From Pseudobutyrivibrio ruminis DSM 9787 (lineage in GTDB: Bacteria; Bacillota; Clostridia; Lachnospirales; Lachnospiraceae), in assembly GCF_900218035.1 (NCBI RefSeq), contig NZ_OBMR01000002.1, forward strand, positions 186,001 to 250,000: DNA of 64,000 nt. Direction: 5' to 3'. This document shows, piece after piece, positions 1 to 8,980 of this stretch. Below the pieces are notes generated by a model. It was not told where the DNA came from, searched no databases, and was given only the letters and a program-made list of their open reading frames with translations. Position numbers and translations under genes: made by a program. Position 1 is the first letter of the stretch. Each line of letters opens with the position of its first letter.

Positions 1-576
1 AGTATATATAATTGCAAGTACAGTGAATAAAATAACAATTGCAAGTGCTAAGGTAACAGTCCATGCAACTCGCTTGCTAATATAATGGGTAATTTCTATC
101 TTTTTCAAACCAACGAATGCCATACCATATACATTACCTGACTCATCAACTAATGGCTGATATGCAACATAGTATGGTTCGTTATCAATCATTACATTCT
201 GAGCTTGATAGCTTTGGTTGCCTTTTAAAACTGTAGCAATAACAGCGTCCCCTGCCTTTGTACCAACAACTCCTGGAATACTTGAACGTACTCTAGTGTC
301 TCCAAGGAAGAACGTGTAATCATAACCTGTTTCAGCAGACATCTCTTCTTCTAACGTAGAAGATTCATCTACTTCAACGCCATCATAAGTGTAGTCAAGG
401 ACCTGCGCATATGAAGTACAAGTAGCCATTACACCAGTTTCGACCTCGTATTCCATACCACGTCTTAAGTTGGCACACCCAACAATAGTAGCAGCCGTAC
501 CAACACAAGCTAGTGATACTACAACCAAGCCAATTAGCATAATCCTCAACGACGCCCTTTTGCTTTTCTTATCCAT
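1..576 (-). CDS. Methyl-accepting chemotaxis protein, N-terminal part (runs off window)
   Basis: The first 192 codons are visible and the gene continues beyond base 1. The ATG at 576 follows a strong GGAGG. Residues 11-33 form a transmembrane helix, residues about 35-165 an extracellular domain, and residues about 171-191 a second helix. The stretch YYVAYQPLVDESGNVYGM (135-152) is typical of single-cache ligand-binding domains of chemoreceptors. The HAMP and cytoplasmic signalling domains would lie outside the window. A sensor kinase or GGDEF protein could share this front end, so the chemoreceptor call is inferred from the domain plan and from cheV elsewhere in the window. Confidence 0.75.
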   Translation of the reverse strand, partial: MDKKSKRASLRIMLIGLVVVSLACVGTAATIVGCANLRRGMEYEVETGVMATCTSYAQVLDYTYDGVEVDESSTLEEEMSAETGYDYTFFLGDTRVRSSIPGVVGTKAGDAVIATVLKGNQSYQAQNVMIDNEPYYVAYQPLVDESGNVYGMAFVGLKKIEITHYISKRVAWTVTLALAIVILFTVLAIIYT

Positions 577-652
577 ATTCGACCTCCGTGTTTTCTCCCT
601 TCTGGTCGATTGAACAGTATTACTTTCCACAGCGAGTAAACCGACTAATTGG

Positions 653-658
653 ATTATA
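653..658 (-). promoter_or_regulatory. Possible -10 box for the chemoreceptor gene
   Basis: On the minus strand this reads TATAAT, about 75 nt upstream of the ATG at 576. The -35 position (676-681, ACAGAA) is poor. Just upstream lies an 11-bp tandem repeat (ACAGAATATAC twice, about 671-692) that could be an activator site or chance. No sigma-28 motif was found. Confidence 0.35.
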
Positions 659-721
659 TCTAAAATGTGAGTATATTCTGTGTATATTCTGTTAATTCTG
701 ACAAATGCGCGACATTTAAAA

Positions 722-754
722 AATAAAAAAAGCACATCCAATTACGGATGTGCT
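722..754 (-). terminator. Rho-independent terminator after the SEC-C gene
   Basis: A perfect 9-bp stem (731-739 with 746-754) with a 6-nt loop is followed on the minus strand by a run of T residues. It sits 13 nt past the stop codon of the gene at 767-1276. Confidence 0.9.
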
Positions 755-766
755 AAATTTCGTGAA

Positions 767-1276
767 TTATTTCTTGTTCATGCAGCAGTGCTTATATTTC
801 TTTCCTGAACCACATGGACATGGATCATTACGTCCAACCTTTTTCTCTGAACGGATGATTGTGTGCATGTTCTTAGCTTCCTTTGTAAGAGCCTTTCTCT
901 TGTCCTCATCAAAGATCTGCTCCCACTGTGGAAGGCCATAAAGCCAATCAGCCTTTGCATCAATCATGTTCTTGAAAAGCTTTTCCTTATCGAACTTAAG
1001 AGAAACTACTGTATCCTCTTCCATTGTCTCGATAGGGTTTGGTGTAACGAGGGATTCATTGATGCCATCTAAGAAACCAACCATAGGCATAACATCAATT
1101 TTATATTTCTCAGCAAGCTCCTTAACAGTACCCTTTACTTCTGTATCAGGATCGTCAAGTAACTGCTCGTAAATGCCTTTCTCTAAAAGAAAATAATTCT
1201 GCCAAAATCTCTGTAAATCAGCCTGAGACTGATTCTGATTGTAGGCAACCTTCTGCCAATTTTCTAGTAAACTCAT
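767..1276 (-). CDS. SEC-C metal-binding motif protein
   Basis: A 169-residue soluble protein of unknown function. The last 20 residues carry the zinc-binding SEC-C motif [16 protein letters not shown], also found at the SecA C terminus and in YecA-type proteins. The first 145 residues are mostly helical and acidic, and I recognise no further domain. The ATG at 1276 has an upstream GGAGAGG. The gene is monocistronic, with its own extended -10 promoter and its own terminator. A SecA- or ribosome-associated role is only a guess from the SEC-C tail. Confidence 0.85.
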   Translation of the reverse strand: MSLLENWQKVAYNQNQSQADLQRFWQNYFLLEKGIYEQLLDDPDTEVKGTVKELAEKYKIDVMPMVGFLDGINESLVTPNPIETMEEDTVVSLKFDKEKLFKNMIDAKADWLYGLPQWEQIFDEDKRKALTKEAKNMHTIIRSEKKVGRNDPCPCGSGKKYKHCCMNKK

Positions 1277-1307
1277 ATTATATTCCTCTCCAATTTGTAA
1301 TCTAATC

Positions 1308-1333
1308 CGTGGCTAGCCACGCCTTAAATTATA
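1308..1333 (-). promoter_or_regulatory. Extended -10 promoter plus 14-bp palindrome for the SEC-C gene
   Basis: The minus strand has TGGTATAAT (-10 at 1328-1333) with no good -35, the form of an extended -10 promoter. Directly downstream at 1308-1321 is the perfect palindrome CGTGGCTAGCCACG, located about where transcription should start. It could be an operator or a 5' hairpin. Confidence 0.5.
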
Positions 1334-1340
1334 CCATACG

Positions 1341-1380
1341 CAATAATAAAAGGCTAGATACTATGCTGTATCTAGCCTTT
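1341..1380 (-). terminator. Rho-independent terminator after the NlpC/P60 gene
   Basis: A perfect 12-bp stem (1349-1360 with 1369-1380) with an 8-nt loop, T-rich downstream on the minus strand, ends 4 nt from the stop codon of the hydrolase at 1385-2458. Confidence 0.9.
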
Positions 1381-1384
1381 GGTA

Positions 1385-2458
1385 TTAATCATAAATTACA
1401 CGAACACATTTGACAGGTGTACGGTATGTATAGTTGGAAATCTTGATTCCATCACGCTTGTTAGAAGCATGAACAATCTGTCCACCACCAATGTAAATGG
1501 CTACGTGGTTAATGTAGCTTCCCTTACCATAGAAAATCAAATCACCTGGCTTTAATTCAGATGTAGAAATTGTAGTTCCTTCATTAGCCTGAGCTCTAGA
1601 AGAATGTGAAAGATAAACACCATACTGAGCCATAATCTGCATTGTAAATCCAGAACAATCAACACCATTTGTAAGGGATGTACCACCCCAAACATATCTA
1701 TTACCTACAAACTGAAGTGCATAGTCACAAATAGCTGTACGAACATCAGAAACACCCGCGCCGTATCTAGCTTCTGTAAGTGTCATGGCAGTCTTAAGAG
1801 ATAAATCTACATCAACATATTCTGCTGATACATAGCCCTCATCTCCGTCTACGTCTACCTTAATCCAATCATCATCCTGAGTATTATCAAGGATGGCTAC
1901 TTCTTCACCATCAGCAAGCTGATAGATTATCTCACAATCAGTGTTAGGCTCAACACGAACACGAAGACCGCCAGTATTTGATGTAGCAACGTATTCTGCA
2001 AGCTCTGCAGCCTTTTCCCAAGCTTCATCACCAGTAAGTAGGAATTCAGATGAAACATATCCTTCTACCTCTCCTGACTTGATATAACTCCAATCGCCCT
2101 CTGTGCTGACGATTTCACAGGCAGCATTTGCTGGAAACTTACCAACGAGCTTTCCTTCTGTATCAGCAGTTTCACGAATGTTTAAGTTTCCTTCTGATAC
2201 ATTACAAATACCAATATTATTGTAACCATAAATGTCACCCAATGATTTCGCTGTAGCAACAGCATCTGAATCTGTAACAGAAAGCGACTCTAGTGAAGCC
2301 AAATCAACCGCACCGGCTGTCATAACGCCAGCAATAGCTGTGCTAGAAGCATCAGTGTCAGAAGCAACATCTATATTATTTTTTGTATCAATACAATAAT
2401 CAAAAATAAGTGCCGTGGCACAAACTAATGAGAAAGCCGAAATAATGCGCTTTTTCAT
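1385..2458 (-). CDS. Secreted NlpC/P60 peptidoglycan endopeptidase with two SH3b domains
   Basis: Probably cuts stem peptides of peptidoglycan outside the cell. The 357-residue protein has an N-terminal signal or anchor segment (residues 1-22), two bacterial SH3 domains (about 80-143 and 155-218) that normally bind the wall, and a C-terminal NlpC/P60 domain (235-357). The catalytic Cys268 lies in NGVDCSGF, with His318 in INHVAIYIGGG and His330 as further candidates. I chose the ATG at 2458, which follows TTTGGAGG and lies inside the transcript set by the promoter at 2498-2526. An upstream in-frame start at 2539 would lie before the promoter. The gene is monocistronic. Confidence 0.93.
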   Translation of the reverse strand: MKKRIISAFSLVCATALIFDYCIDTKNNIDVASDTDASSTAIAGVMTAGAVDLASLESLSVTDSDAVATAKSLGDIYGYNNIGICNVSEGNLNIRETADTEGKLVGKFPANAACEIVSTEGDWSYIKSGEVEGYVSSEFLLTGDEAWEKAAELAEYVATSNTGGLRVRVEPNTDCEIIYQLADGEEVAILDNTQDDDWIKVDVDGDEGYVSAEYVDVDLSLKTAMTLTEARYGAGVSDVRTAICDYALQFVGNRYVWGGTSLTNGVDCSGFTMQIMAQYGVYLSHSSRAQANEGTTISTSELKPGDLIFYGKGSYINHVAIYIGGGQIVHASNKRDGIKISNYTYRTPVKCVRVIYD

Positions 2459-2497
2459 AGTACCTCCAAAGTAAAAAACTTTTAACGCAACACGCAA

Positions 2498-2526
2498 ATT
2501 ATAGCAACCATTGAGATAAATGTCAA
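2498..2526 (-). promoter_or_regulatory. Near-consensus sigma-A promoter of the NlpC/P60 gene
   Basis: The minus strand reads TTGACA, 17 nt, then TATAAT, with a TG one base before the -10. This matches both core hexamers and adds the extended -10. It lies 40 nt upstream of the ATG at 2458, so the hydrolase is probably strongly expressed by the housekeeping sigma factor. Confidence 0.92.
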
Positions 2527-2550
2527 TATTTTGTAACATTTTTGCAATAA

Positions 2551-3468
2551 TTATCTATTGAAATATGCTTTTGCAGTTGCTTTATCCTTATTCATTTGTT
2601 CTTTTAGCTCTTCTACTGAGCCAAATTTCTGCTCTGGTCGGATAAATGTATGGAACGCAACTCTCACATATTTACCATATAAATCTCCGTTATAATCAAG
2701 AATATGTGTTTCAATTCCTACTATTTTTTCATCTTGAACAGATGGTTTTGTTCCAACATTGGTAACCCCGTGATATATTCTTCCATCGAAATCAATGGAG
2801 GTTGCATAAACACCAAATTTAGGCACCAGCTTTATCTTTTCAGGCATGATATTGATTGTAGGAATGCCGATTTTAGTGCCTAAATGAGCACCATGAACAA
2901 CCTCTCCCCAGACGAAATAGTCATACCCCAGCATATCATTAACTATATCAATATGTCCTTCCTTAAGCTCCTCTCGGATATATGTACTACTGATATCTCG
3001 ATTATTCTTTTGAATTTTGTCATAGACTTTTAGTTCAAAGTCAAAATCCTTAGAAAGCTTTTTAAGAAGTTCTACATTACCAGCACCTTTGTAACCAAAA
3101 GTGAAATCTGCGCCAACAACCATATATTTCATATTGAGATTGTCGACTAATAGCTTTATAAAGCATTCTGGCGCAGTTTCCATAAGCTTTGAATCAAATG
3201 GGCATTCAACCAAATAATCCAGGCCGTTATTTTCTAGCATGAATACTCTCTCTTTATTAGTAATAAGAGAAGGTGTTTTGTCATCTGAAACAATAGCTCT
3301 TGGAGTATTTGTAAATGTCACAAGACATGAGCTTAATCCATCCTTTGATTTGCTGATAATATCAGAAGTTAAAAGATGATGACCCTTATGAATGCCATCA
3401 AACTTACCTACGGTAATTGCCGTAGGAGTTGTAATTTTAGCGTCAAATAATGAATGTAAATATTCCAT
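2551..3468 (-). CDS. ribF: Bifunctional riboflavin kinase/FAD synthetase
   Basis: Phosphorylates riboflavin to FMN and adenylates FMN to FAD. The 305-residue length is normal for the family. The N-terminal nucleotidyltransferase half has GKFDGIHKGHHLL near residue 22. The C-terminal flavokinase half has GTKIGIPTINI and VTNVGTKPSV. It is the last gene of the rimP-to-ribF operon, 3 nt after truB, an arrangement common in Firmicutes. No separate FMN riboswitch is visible, as expected for an operon-internal gene. Confidence 0.97.
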   Translation of the reverse strand: MEYLHSLFDAKITTPTAITVGKFDGIHKGHHLLTSDIISKSKDGLSSCLVTFTNTPRAIVSDDKTPSLITNKERVFMLENNGLDYLVECPFDSKLMETAPECFIKLLVDNLNMKYMVVGADFTFGYKGAGNVELLKKLSKDFDFELKVYDKIQKNNRDISSTYIREELKEGHIDIVNDMLGYDYFVWGEVVHGAHLGTKIGIPTINIMPEKIKLVPKFGVYATSIDFDGRIYHGVTNVGTKPSVQDEKIVGIETHILDYNGDLYGKYVRVAFHTFIRPEQKFGSVEELKEQMNKDKATAKAYFNR

Positions 3469-3471
3469 AGT

Positions 3472-4386
3472 TTATTCTGTTCCTTCAAGAAAGAACTTCT
3501 CCAGTGTAAAAATAGAATCCTTGTAGTTATATACTCCCAAAAACCTATTATCAGGCAAGTAAATCCTATATTTATTATCCTCTTCAAATGAGCTTACAGC
3601 TTCCGCAAATACATGAGTATCCGGAATTGGTGCCCCATTTATCGCATGCTTAATAGCATCCTCAGTCGGAACAACAAATACTGTACCCATTCCCTCAAAG
3701 GCATGATCTATAGGCATCATAATGCCGTCTACATTGCCAGCCTTTACAATTCGCTCGATTTCATCCAAAGTGTGAGCATCACTAATATCAAACATGCTCA
3801 CCTTTGTACGAACAAGTGATTTCATGGCACAGCCACAGCCCAATACCTCTCCTACATCATGACAGATAGATCTGATATAGGTGCCCTTACCACAATGAAC
3901 TCGTATTGTAACTAATGGCAATTCCATAGATATAACATCTATGCTGAAAACCTTTACTGGACGAGGCTTTCGTTCTACTTCCTTGCCAGCTCTAGCAAGC
4001 TCATAAAGCTTTTTGCCATTAACCTTTAATGCAGAATACATAGGTGGAACCTGCATGATATCACCAACAAAGGAATCCAAGGCATTTTTAACCTGTTCCT
4101 CTGTCACATCTACAGATTTGCGATTTAGAATACGACCACTCATGTCGTAAGTATCAGTCTCAATACCAAGCTGCATGACACACTCGTAAACCTTATCTTT
4201 ATCTGTAAGCATATCGCAAAGCTTAGTAGCTTTGCCAACACAAACCGGAAGCACACCAGTCGCATCTGGATCAAGAGTGCCTGTATGCCCGATTTTTTTT
4301 ATTTTTAATATACCACGAAGCCTGGCAACCACATCAAATGAAGTATACCCGGCTTCTTTATAGACATTGATTATGCCACTATTCAT
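3472..4386 (-). CDS. truB: tRNA pseudouridine(55) synthase
   Basis: Makes pseudouridine 55 in the T loop of tRNAs. The 304-residue protein begins with GIINVYKEAGYTSFDVV and has the catalytic motif GHTGTLDPDATG with nucleophile Asp39. The C-terminal 60-70 residues look like a small PUA-type extension. The ATG directly abuts the nrnA stop codon (TAA then ATG), implying translational coupling. Confidence 0.97.
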   Translation of the reverse strand: MNSGIINVYKEAGYTSFDVVARLRGILKIKKIGHTGTLDPDATGVLPVCVGKATKLCDMLTDKDKVYECVMQLGIETDTYDMSGRILNRKSVDVTEEQVKNALDSFVGDIMQVPPMYSALKVNGKKLYELARAGKEVERKPRPVKVFSIDVISMELPLVTIRVHCGKGTYIRSICHDVGEVLGCGCAMKSLVRTKVSMFDISDAHTLDEIERIVKAGNVDGIMMPIDHAFEGMGTVFVVPTEDAIKHAINGAPIPDTHVFAEAVSSFEEDNKYRIYLPDNRFLGVYNYKDSIFTLEKFFLEGTE

Positions 4387-5364
4387 TTAATATAATCCTA
4401 ACTCTTTAAGCTGTTTTTCAACCATAGAAACGATATTATCGATAACATCCCATGGTTTGTCGGTATCTACTGAAAAACCAGCAGCCTTCTTGTGACCACC
4501 GCCTCCGTAAACACCTGTTATAACTGTTAAATCTACATCTCCAGTTGCTCTAGTGCTGCCCTTGAAATCTCCATCGGCAAGCTCATATAAAAATACAGCA
4601 ACTTCAACGCCTGTTGTATCACGAAGCTGTTGAACAATGCCCTCTAAATGCTTGCTCTCAGCACCAAATTCTGCCATATCCTCAGCTGTAATAACAGCTG
4701 CAATTACCTTGCCATCAAGATATGTTTTGCATCCCAGTAAAGCTTTCCCAAGCATACGATTTTGTACCATAGTCTTAGCAAAATAAGTATCTGTGCAAAT
4801 CTTAGGATAATCTATGCCCTTAGTCATAAGGAAACCTGCAGCGGCCATAGTAGCCTCTGTAGTACAAGAATATTGAAAAACACCTGTATCATGGATAATT
4901 CCTAAATAAAGGCATTCTGCAATGTCCTTTGTGATTTTCTCCTTGCCAATTTGGTTGTAGACTAATTCGCATGTAGAACTGTCATCTGGAATAATGTAGC
5001 TAAATTCCGAAAATCCATTATTGCTGAAATGATGATCGATACATACTGTATGCTTCGCCTTCTCAAAGAAATTAAAAGCATCTCCAAGTCTTGAGCCCTC
5101 TGAACAATCAAGAGCTATATATAAATCGAAAACAGTGTCCTCTGAAACAGTATGTATATCCTGAATCTTATCAGCGTTCTTTAAAAATTTGAAAGTGTTT
5201 GGGATGGGATCAAGATAAACATGAGCTTCCACATATGGATAATAAGTAACAATATAGTTGTACATAGCAAGGCATGAACCTACGCAATCTCCGTCAGGTC
5301 TGATGTGTCCGCTAATACCTACTGTCTTCGCATTTGTCAAAAGCTCATGTAAATTATCTATCAT
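4387..5364 (-). CDS. nrnA: DHH-family oligoribonuclease / pAp phosphatase
   Basis: Degrades very short RNA oligonucleotides and dephosphorylates 3'-phosphoadenosine 5'-phosphate in the NrnA family. The 325-residue protein has the metal-binding motifs HIRPDGDCVGS (N-terminal), ALDCSEGSRLG and CIDHHFSN. The C-terminal DHHA1 domain ends with GVYGGGGHKKAAGFSV. It sits between rbfA and truB, the conserved Firmicutes position. Family members may also hydrolyse c-di-AMP-derived pApA; sequence alone does not settle preference. Confidence 0.94.
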   Translation of the reverse strand: MIDNLHELLTNAKTVGISGHIRPDGDCVGSCLAMYNYIVTYYPYVEAHVYLDPIPNTFKFLKNADKIQDIHTVSEDTVFDLYIALDCSEGSRLGDAFNFFEKAKHTVCIDHHFSNNGFSEFSYIIPDDSSTCELVYNQIGKEKITKDIAECLYLGIIHDTGVFQYSCTTEATMAAAGFLMTKGIDYPKICTDTYFAKTMVQNRMLGKALLGCKTYLDGKVIAAVITAEDMAEFGAESKHLEGIVQQLRDTTGVEVAVFLYELADGDFKGSTRATGDVDLTVITGVYGGGGHKKAAGFSVDTDKPWDVIDNIVSMVEKQLKELGLY

Positions 5365-5389
5365 ATTCCCGTCTCCAATTTAATGTATT

Positions 5390-5776
5390 TTAGTTTTCTT
5401 CGCCGTTCTGCTCTCTTTCATGAAGAGGAGCATTGACTTCATCAATAAGCTTGCTCATCTTTGCAGCATATGCAATAGACTGATCACTAACAAATGTAAT
5501 CTCAGGTGTGTTTCTAAGATTTACTCTGTGAGCAAGCTCTCTGCGGATGAATCCAGCAGAGCTTTTAAGACCCTCGAGAGTCTTTCTAGCTGCTTCATCA
5601 TCCCCAAGAACTGAAATATAAGCCTTGCATGTCTTAAGGTCAGGAGCAACCTCAACAGATACAACAGATGTAACTGGTGAAATGCGAGGATCCTTTACCT
5701 CAAGACGAATAATATTGCTAAGCTCACGCATAACTTCTTCATTTATACGTGTATTTTTAACTGAATTTTTTCTCAT
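5390..5776 (-). CDS. rbfA: 30S ribosome-binding factor A
   Basis: A small KH-fold factor needed for late 16S rRNA and 30S maturation. The 128-residue length is typical. Characteristic stretches are the basic N terminus [33 protein letters not shown] and the late LRNTPEITFVSDQSI. The ATG overlaps the infB stop codon by one nucleotide (TAATG), so translation is probably coupled to IF-2. Confidence 0.96.
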   Translation of the reverse strand: MRKNSVKNTRINEEVMRELSNIIRLEVKDPRISPVTSVVSVEVAPDLKTCKAYISVLGDDEAARKTLEGLKSSAGFIRRELAHRVNLRNTPEITFVSDQSIAYAAKMSKLIDEVNAPLHEREQNGEEN

Positions 5777-8403
5777 TATCTAGGTACCTCTACCATGATG
5801 TAAGCCTCGATAATATCCATCTCCTGAACATCGTTGAAGTCTTCAATTACGAGACCACACTCAAAGTTTGACTTAACTTCCTTAACGTCATCCTTAAATC
5901 TCTTAAGAGAACCAAGCTTACCTTCGTGAATAAGCTCACCCTCACGAGTTACGCGGACCATACAGTCTCTCTGGAAGTAACCATCTGTAACATATGAACC
6001 AGCAATGTTACCAACGCCAGAAGCCTTAAAGATCTGACGAACTTCAGCATGACCGATAACTTTCTCCTCGTAAATAGGATCAAGCATACCCTTCATAGCA
6101 GACTCTACATCGTTGATAGCATCGTAAATAACCTTGTAAAGGCGAAGATCTACGCCTTCTCTATCAGCAGTAGCCTTTGCCTGAGGATCGATACGTACAT
6201 TAAATCCAATGATGATTGCATTTGAAGCAGATGCAAGAACTACATCGGACTCGTTGATTGTACCAACACCACCGTGGATTGTCTTAACAACAACCTCTTC
6301 GTTTGAAAGCTTCTCAAGTGACTGCTTAACAGCCTCAACAGAACCCTGAACGTCGGCCTTAACAATGATATCAAGTTCCTTAAGATTTCCTGACTCAATC
6401 TCGCTAAAGAGTGCGTCAAGAGACATCTTAGACTTAGTCTGCTCAACAAGCTTGTTCTTGTGCTCTGCAACGAATGTATCTGCAAATGCATGTGCTTCCT
6501 TTTCAGAATCAAATGCCATTAATACCTCGCCTGCATTTGGAACCTCAGAAAGACCAAGAATCTCTACAGGAACAGATGGACCTGCGCTCTTTACGCGAGC
6601 ACCTGTATCATCAAGCATTGCACGAACCTTACCATGACAGCTACCGCAGGCAACAGGATCACCAACGTGAAGTGTACCCTTCTGAACAAGTACAGTTGCA
6701 ACTGCACCACGTCCCTTATCAAGCTGAGCTTCGATAACAAGACCACGAGCCTTACGATTTGGGTTTGCCTTAAGCTCAAGTACTTCTGCTGTAAGAAGAA
6801 TCATTTCAAGAAGGTTGTCGATACCTTCCTTTGTGTGAGCTGAAACTGGACAGAATACTGTGCTTCCACCCCAATCCTCTGGGATAAGCTGATACTCTGA
6901 AAGCTCCTGCTTAACTCTATCAATATTTGCATTAGGCTTATCAATCTTGTTGATTGCAACAATGATTTCGATTCCAGCAGCCTTTGCATGGTTAATAGCT
7001 TCTACTGTCTGTGGCATAACACCATCATCAGCAGCAACTACAAGGATAGCGATATCTGTTGAGTTAGCACCACGCATACGCATAGCAGTAAATGCCTCGT
7101 GACCTGGTGTATCAAGGAATGTGATATCCTGTCCATTAATAGATACTGTATAAGCACCGATGTGCTGTGTGATACCACCAGCCTCACGGTCTGTAACCTT
7201 TGTATCACGAATTGCATCAAGAAGTGATGTTTTACCGTGATCTACGTGACCCATTACACAAACAACAGGTGGACGTGATGGGAAGCTTGATGTATCTTCT
7301 TCCTCTTCCTTAAGAAGCTCTGCGATAACATCTACCTTTTCCTCTTCTTCACAGATACAGTTGAATTCGAGAGCAATTTCCTCTGCCTTTTCGAAATCAA
7401 CTTCCTGGTTAACTGTAACCATTGTACCCTTCATGAAAAGAGTCTTAACAACTGCAGATGCCTGAACCTTCATCTTGTCAGCAAGATCCTTGATAGTAAT
7501 TCTTTCAGGAATTGTGATTGTAAGAACTTCGTCCATGTTACGCTCTGGAGCCTTAGGAGCATTGTTCTTTTTCTTCTTTCCACCATTCTTTTCAAGATTG
7601 ATGAAACGCTCCTGCTTCTTGCCGCCTAAGTTGTTGTCTCTATCGTTGTTCTTCTTTTTCTTATCATCGCGACGACCGCCCTTTGAGTTTGAAGAAGGTG
7701 CCATATCAGGAGCAGATGCCTGCTGTGATGGACGACTGTTTCTTCCTGCTGATGGTCTGTCGTTGTTGCGATCATTGTTACGATCGTTATTTCTATCGTT
7801 TCTGTTTCCAGGTCTGTTGTTGTCGCGTCTATCATTGCGATTGTCATTACGATTATCGTTTCTGTCTCTTCTATCGTTACGCTCTGGACGCTCTGAACGC
7901 TCTGGGCGCTCATTTCTATCCTGCTTCTTTGCTGGACGTGTGTTTTCCTGTCCCTCAGCTGGCTTCTTCTTTGATACAAACTCTGTATCATTAGACTGTG
8001 CAGATGCACGCTGAGATGGACGAACTCCATCAGCAAATGAACGTGGTCTGATTGGTCCTCTAGGCTGCTGAGCCTGCTTCTCGCGATTGTTATCACGATT
8101 ATCATTTCTCTCGCCTCTAGAAGAATTGTCAGAGCTACGACGTCTTCTGTCATCGCTACCGCGAGTAACAACGAAAACGTTCTTTTTCTTCTTTACAGGA
8201 TTTCCGTCTTTGTCTACAGGACGTGGCTTCTTAGCCTTTGGAGCTTCGGACTTTGAGAAATTCTTACGAATTTTATCAGCCATATCGTCCTCCACACCAC
8301 TCATTGCTTTTGCTTCTATTCCATTAGAGCCAAGAAAAGCAATAATATCTTTGCTTTCTTTTCCGAGCTCTTTGGCTAATTCATGTACTTTAATTTTTGC
8401 CAT
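5776..8403 (-). CDS. infB: Translation initiation factor IF-2
   Basis: GTPase that positions initiator tRNA on the 30S subunit. The 875-residue protein has an N-terminal IF2_N domain (residues 1-45) and then a long, very charged linker (about 55-290). Residues 162-216 of this linker repeat Arg, Asn and Asp in NDR-type units. A second IF2_N-like helix region follows (about 293-345), then the G domain with G1 GHVDHGKT (385-392), DTPGHE and NKID, and the C-terminal domains that bind fMet-tRNA. The ATG follows GAGGAGG. It is 15 nt after the L7Ae-like gene in the nusA-infB operon. Confidence 0.98.
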   Translation of the reverse strand: MAKIKVHELAKELGKESKDIIAFLGSNGIEAKAMSGVEDDMADKIRKNFSKSEAPKAKKPRPVDKDGNPVKKKKNVFVVTRGSDDRRRRSSDNSSRGERNDNRDNNREKQAQQPRGPIRPRSFADGVRPSQRASAQSNDTEFVSKKKPAEGQENTRPAKKQDRNERPERSERPERNDRRDRNDNRNDNRNDRRDNNRPGNRNDRNNDRNNDRNNDRPSAGRNSRPSQQASAPDMAPSSNSKGGRRDDKKKKNNDRDNNLGGKKQERFINLEKNGGKKKKNNAPKAPERNMDEVLTITIPERITIKDLADKMKVQASAVVKTLFMKGTMVTVNQEVDFEKAEEIALEFNCICEEEEKVDVIAELLKEEEEDTSSFPSRPPVVCVMGHVDHGKTSLLDAIRDTKVTDREAGGITQHIGAYTVSINGQDITFLDTPGHEAFTAMRMRGANSTDIAILVVAADDGVMPQTVEAINHAKAAGIEIIVAINKIDKPNANIDRVKQELSEYQLIPEDWGGSTVFCPVSAHTKEGIDNLLEMILLTAEVLELKANPNRKARGLVIEAQLDKGRGAVATVLVQKGTLHVGDPVACGSCHGKVRAMLDDTGARVKSAGPSVPVEILGLSEVPNAGEVLMAFDSEKEAHAFADTFVAEHKNKLVEQTKSKMSLDALFSEIESGNLKELDIIVKADVQGSVEAVKQSLEKLSNEEVVVKTIHGGVGTINESDVVLASASNAIIIGFNVRIDPQAKATADREGVDLRLYKVIYDAINDVESAMKGMLDPIYEEKVIGHAEVRQIFKASGVGNIAGSYVTDGYFQRDCMVRVTREGELIHEGKLGSLKRFKDDVKEVKSNFECGLVIEDFNDVQEMDIIEAYIMVEVPR

Positions 8404-8418
8404 CTAATATCCTCCTCA

Positions 8419-8724
8419 TCAAGCTTTATCTATCTTATCAAGGATGCTTAAGGATAGATTTTCATCGCACACTACGATTGATGCCCGATATTCTTTTCCA
8501 ATTGCATGACCTAAAGATTCTTTAGTTCCGTATTCTATGTATTTAACATCATAGAACTCGCACGAATTTGAAAATGATTTTTTAGTGTTATCTGAAGCAT
8601 CACCAGCAACTATACAAAGAAAACCACTGCCTTCTTTTATGGCTTGCTCGCAAGCGAATTCACCACTAACAAGAGCGCCAGCTTTCATTGCTATGCTAAT
8701 CATATTAAGTGCTTTATCTGTCAT
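8419..8724 (-). CDS. L7Ae/L30e-family RNA-binding protein (YlxQ-like)
   Basis: A 101-residue protein with the L7Ae fold that binds kink-turn RNA in the family; its cellular role is unclear. Seen are the N-terminal KALNMISIAMKAGALVSGE and the later CEFYDVKYIEYGTKESLGHAIG, matching YlxQ proteins encoded between ylxR and infB. The start overlaps the end of ylxR by 11 nt. Confidence 0.9.
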   Translation of the reverse strand: MTDKALNMISIAMKAGALVSGEFACEQAIKEGSGFLCIVAGDASDNTKKSFSNSCEFYDVKYIEYGTKESLGHAIGKEYRASIVVCDENLSLSILDKIDKA

Positions 8725-8980
8725 TTTCTAACTCCGTATATAAAATATTAAATACCTCTTCATTGACTGCCTGTCTAAGAGATCTGTTTAAAGATTTTTT
8801 CTTTAACGCATTATCTAGGCAGGATTTCTTTTTGCAGATATATGCTCCGCGGCCCTGCGCCTTATAGCTTGTATCAAGCTGGACGCCTTCAGGGGTTTTA
8901 ACCAATCGAAACAACTGATTCTTTGGAAGCATCTGTCCGCATGAAACACATTTTCTAAGAGGTAGTTCTTTGACTTCCAT
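8714..8980 (-). CDS. ylxR: YlxR/RnpM-family RNA-binding protein
   Basis: An 88-residue basic protein of the YlxR family; the B. subtilis member has been described as an RNase P modulator (RnpM). Seen are LRKCVSCGQMLPKNQLFRL near the N terminus, then GRGAYICKKKSC and a Lys/Arg-rich tail. The ATG overlaps the nusA stop codon by one nucleotide and the 3' end overlaps the L7Ae-like gene by 11 nt. Confidence 0.93.
   Translation of the reverse strand: MEVKELPLRKCVSCGQMLPKNQLFRLVKTPEGVQLDTSYKAQGRGAYICKKKSCLDNALKKKSLNRSLRQAVNEEVFNILYTELENDR

Noticed and set aside
2459-2539. N-terminal extension of the NlpC/P60 protein
   Set aside because: The extension covers the consensus promoter and would start before the predicted transcript; the ATG at 2458 has a strong ribosome site and begins the signal segment.
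7756-7917. CRISPR-like direct repeats
   Set aside because: The repeats encode IF-2 residues in frame, have no unique spacers of equal length, and no cas gene is in the window.
7475-8014. Long open frames opposite and within infB (also 7626-8171 and 8087-8407)
   Set aside because: They arise from the repetitive, charged linker of IF-2 read in other frames. Their products are low-complexity and no ribosome site or promoter supports them.
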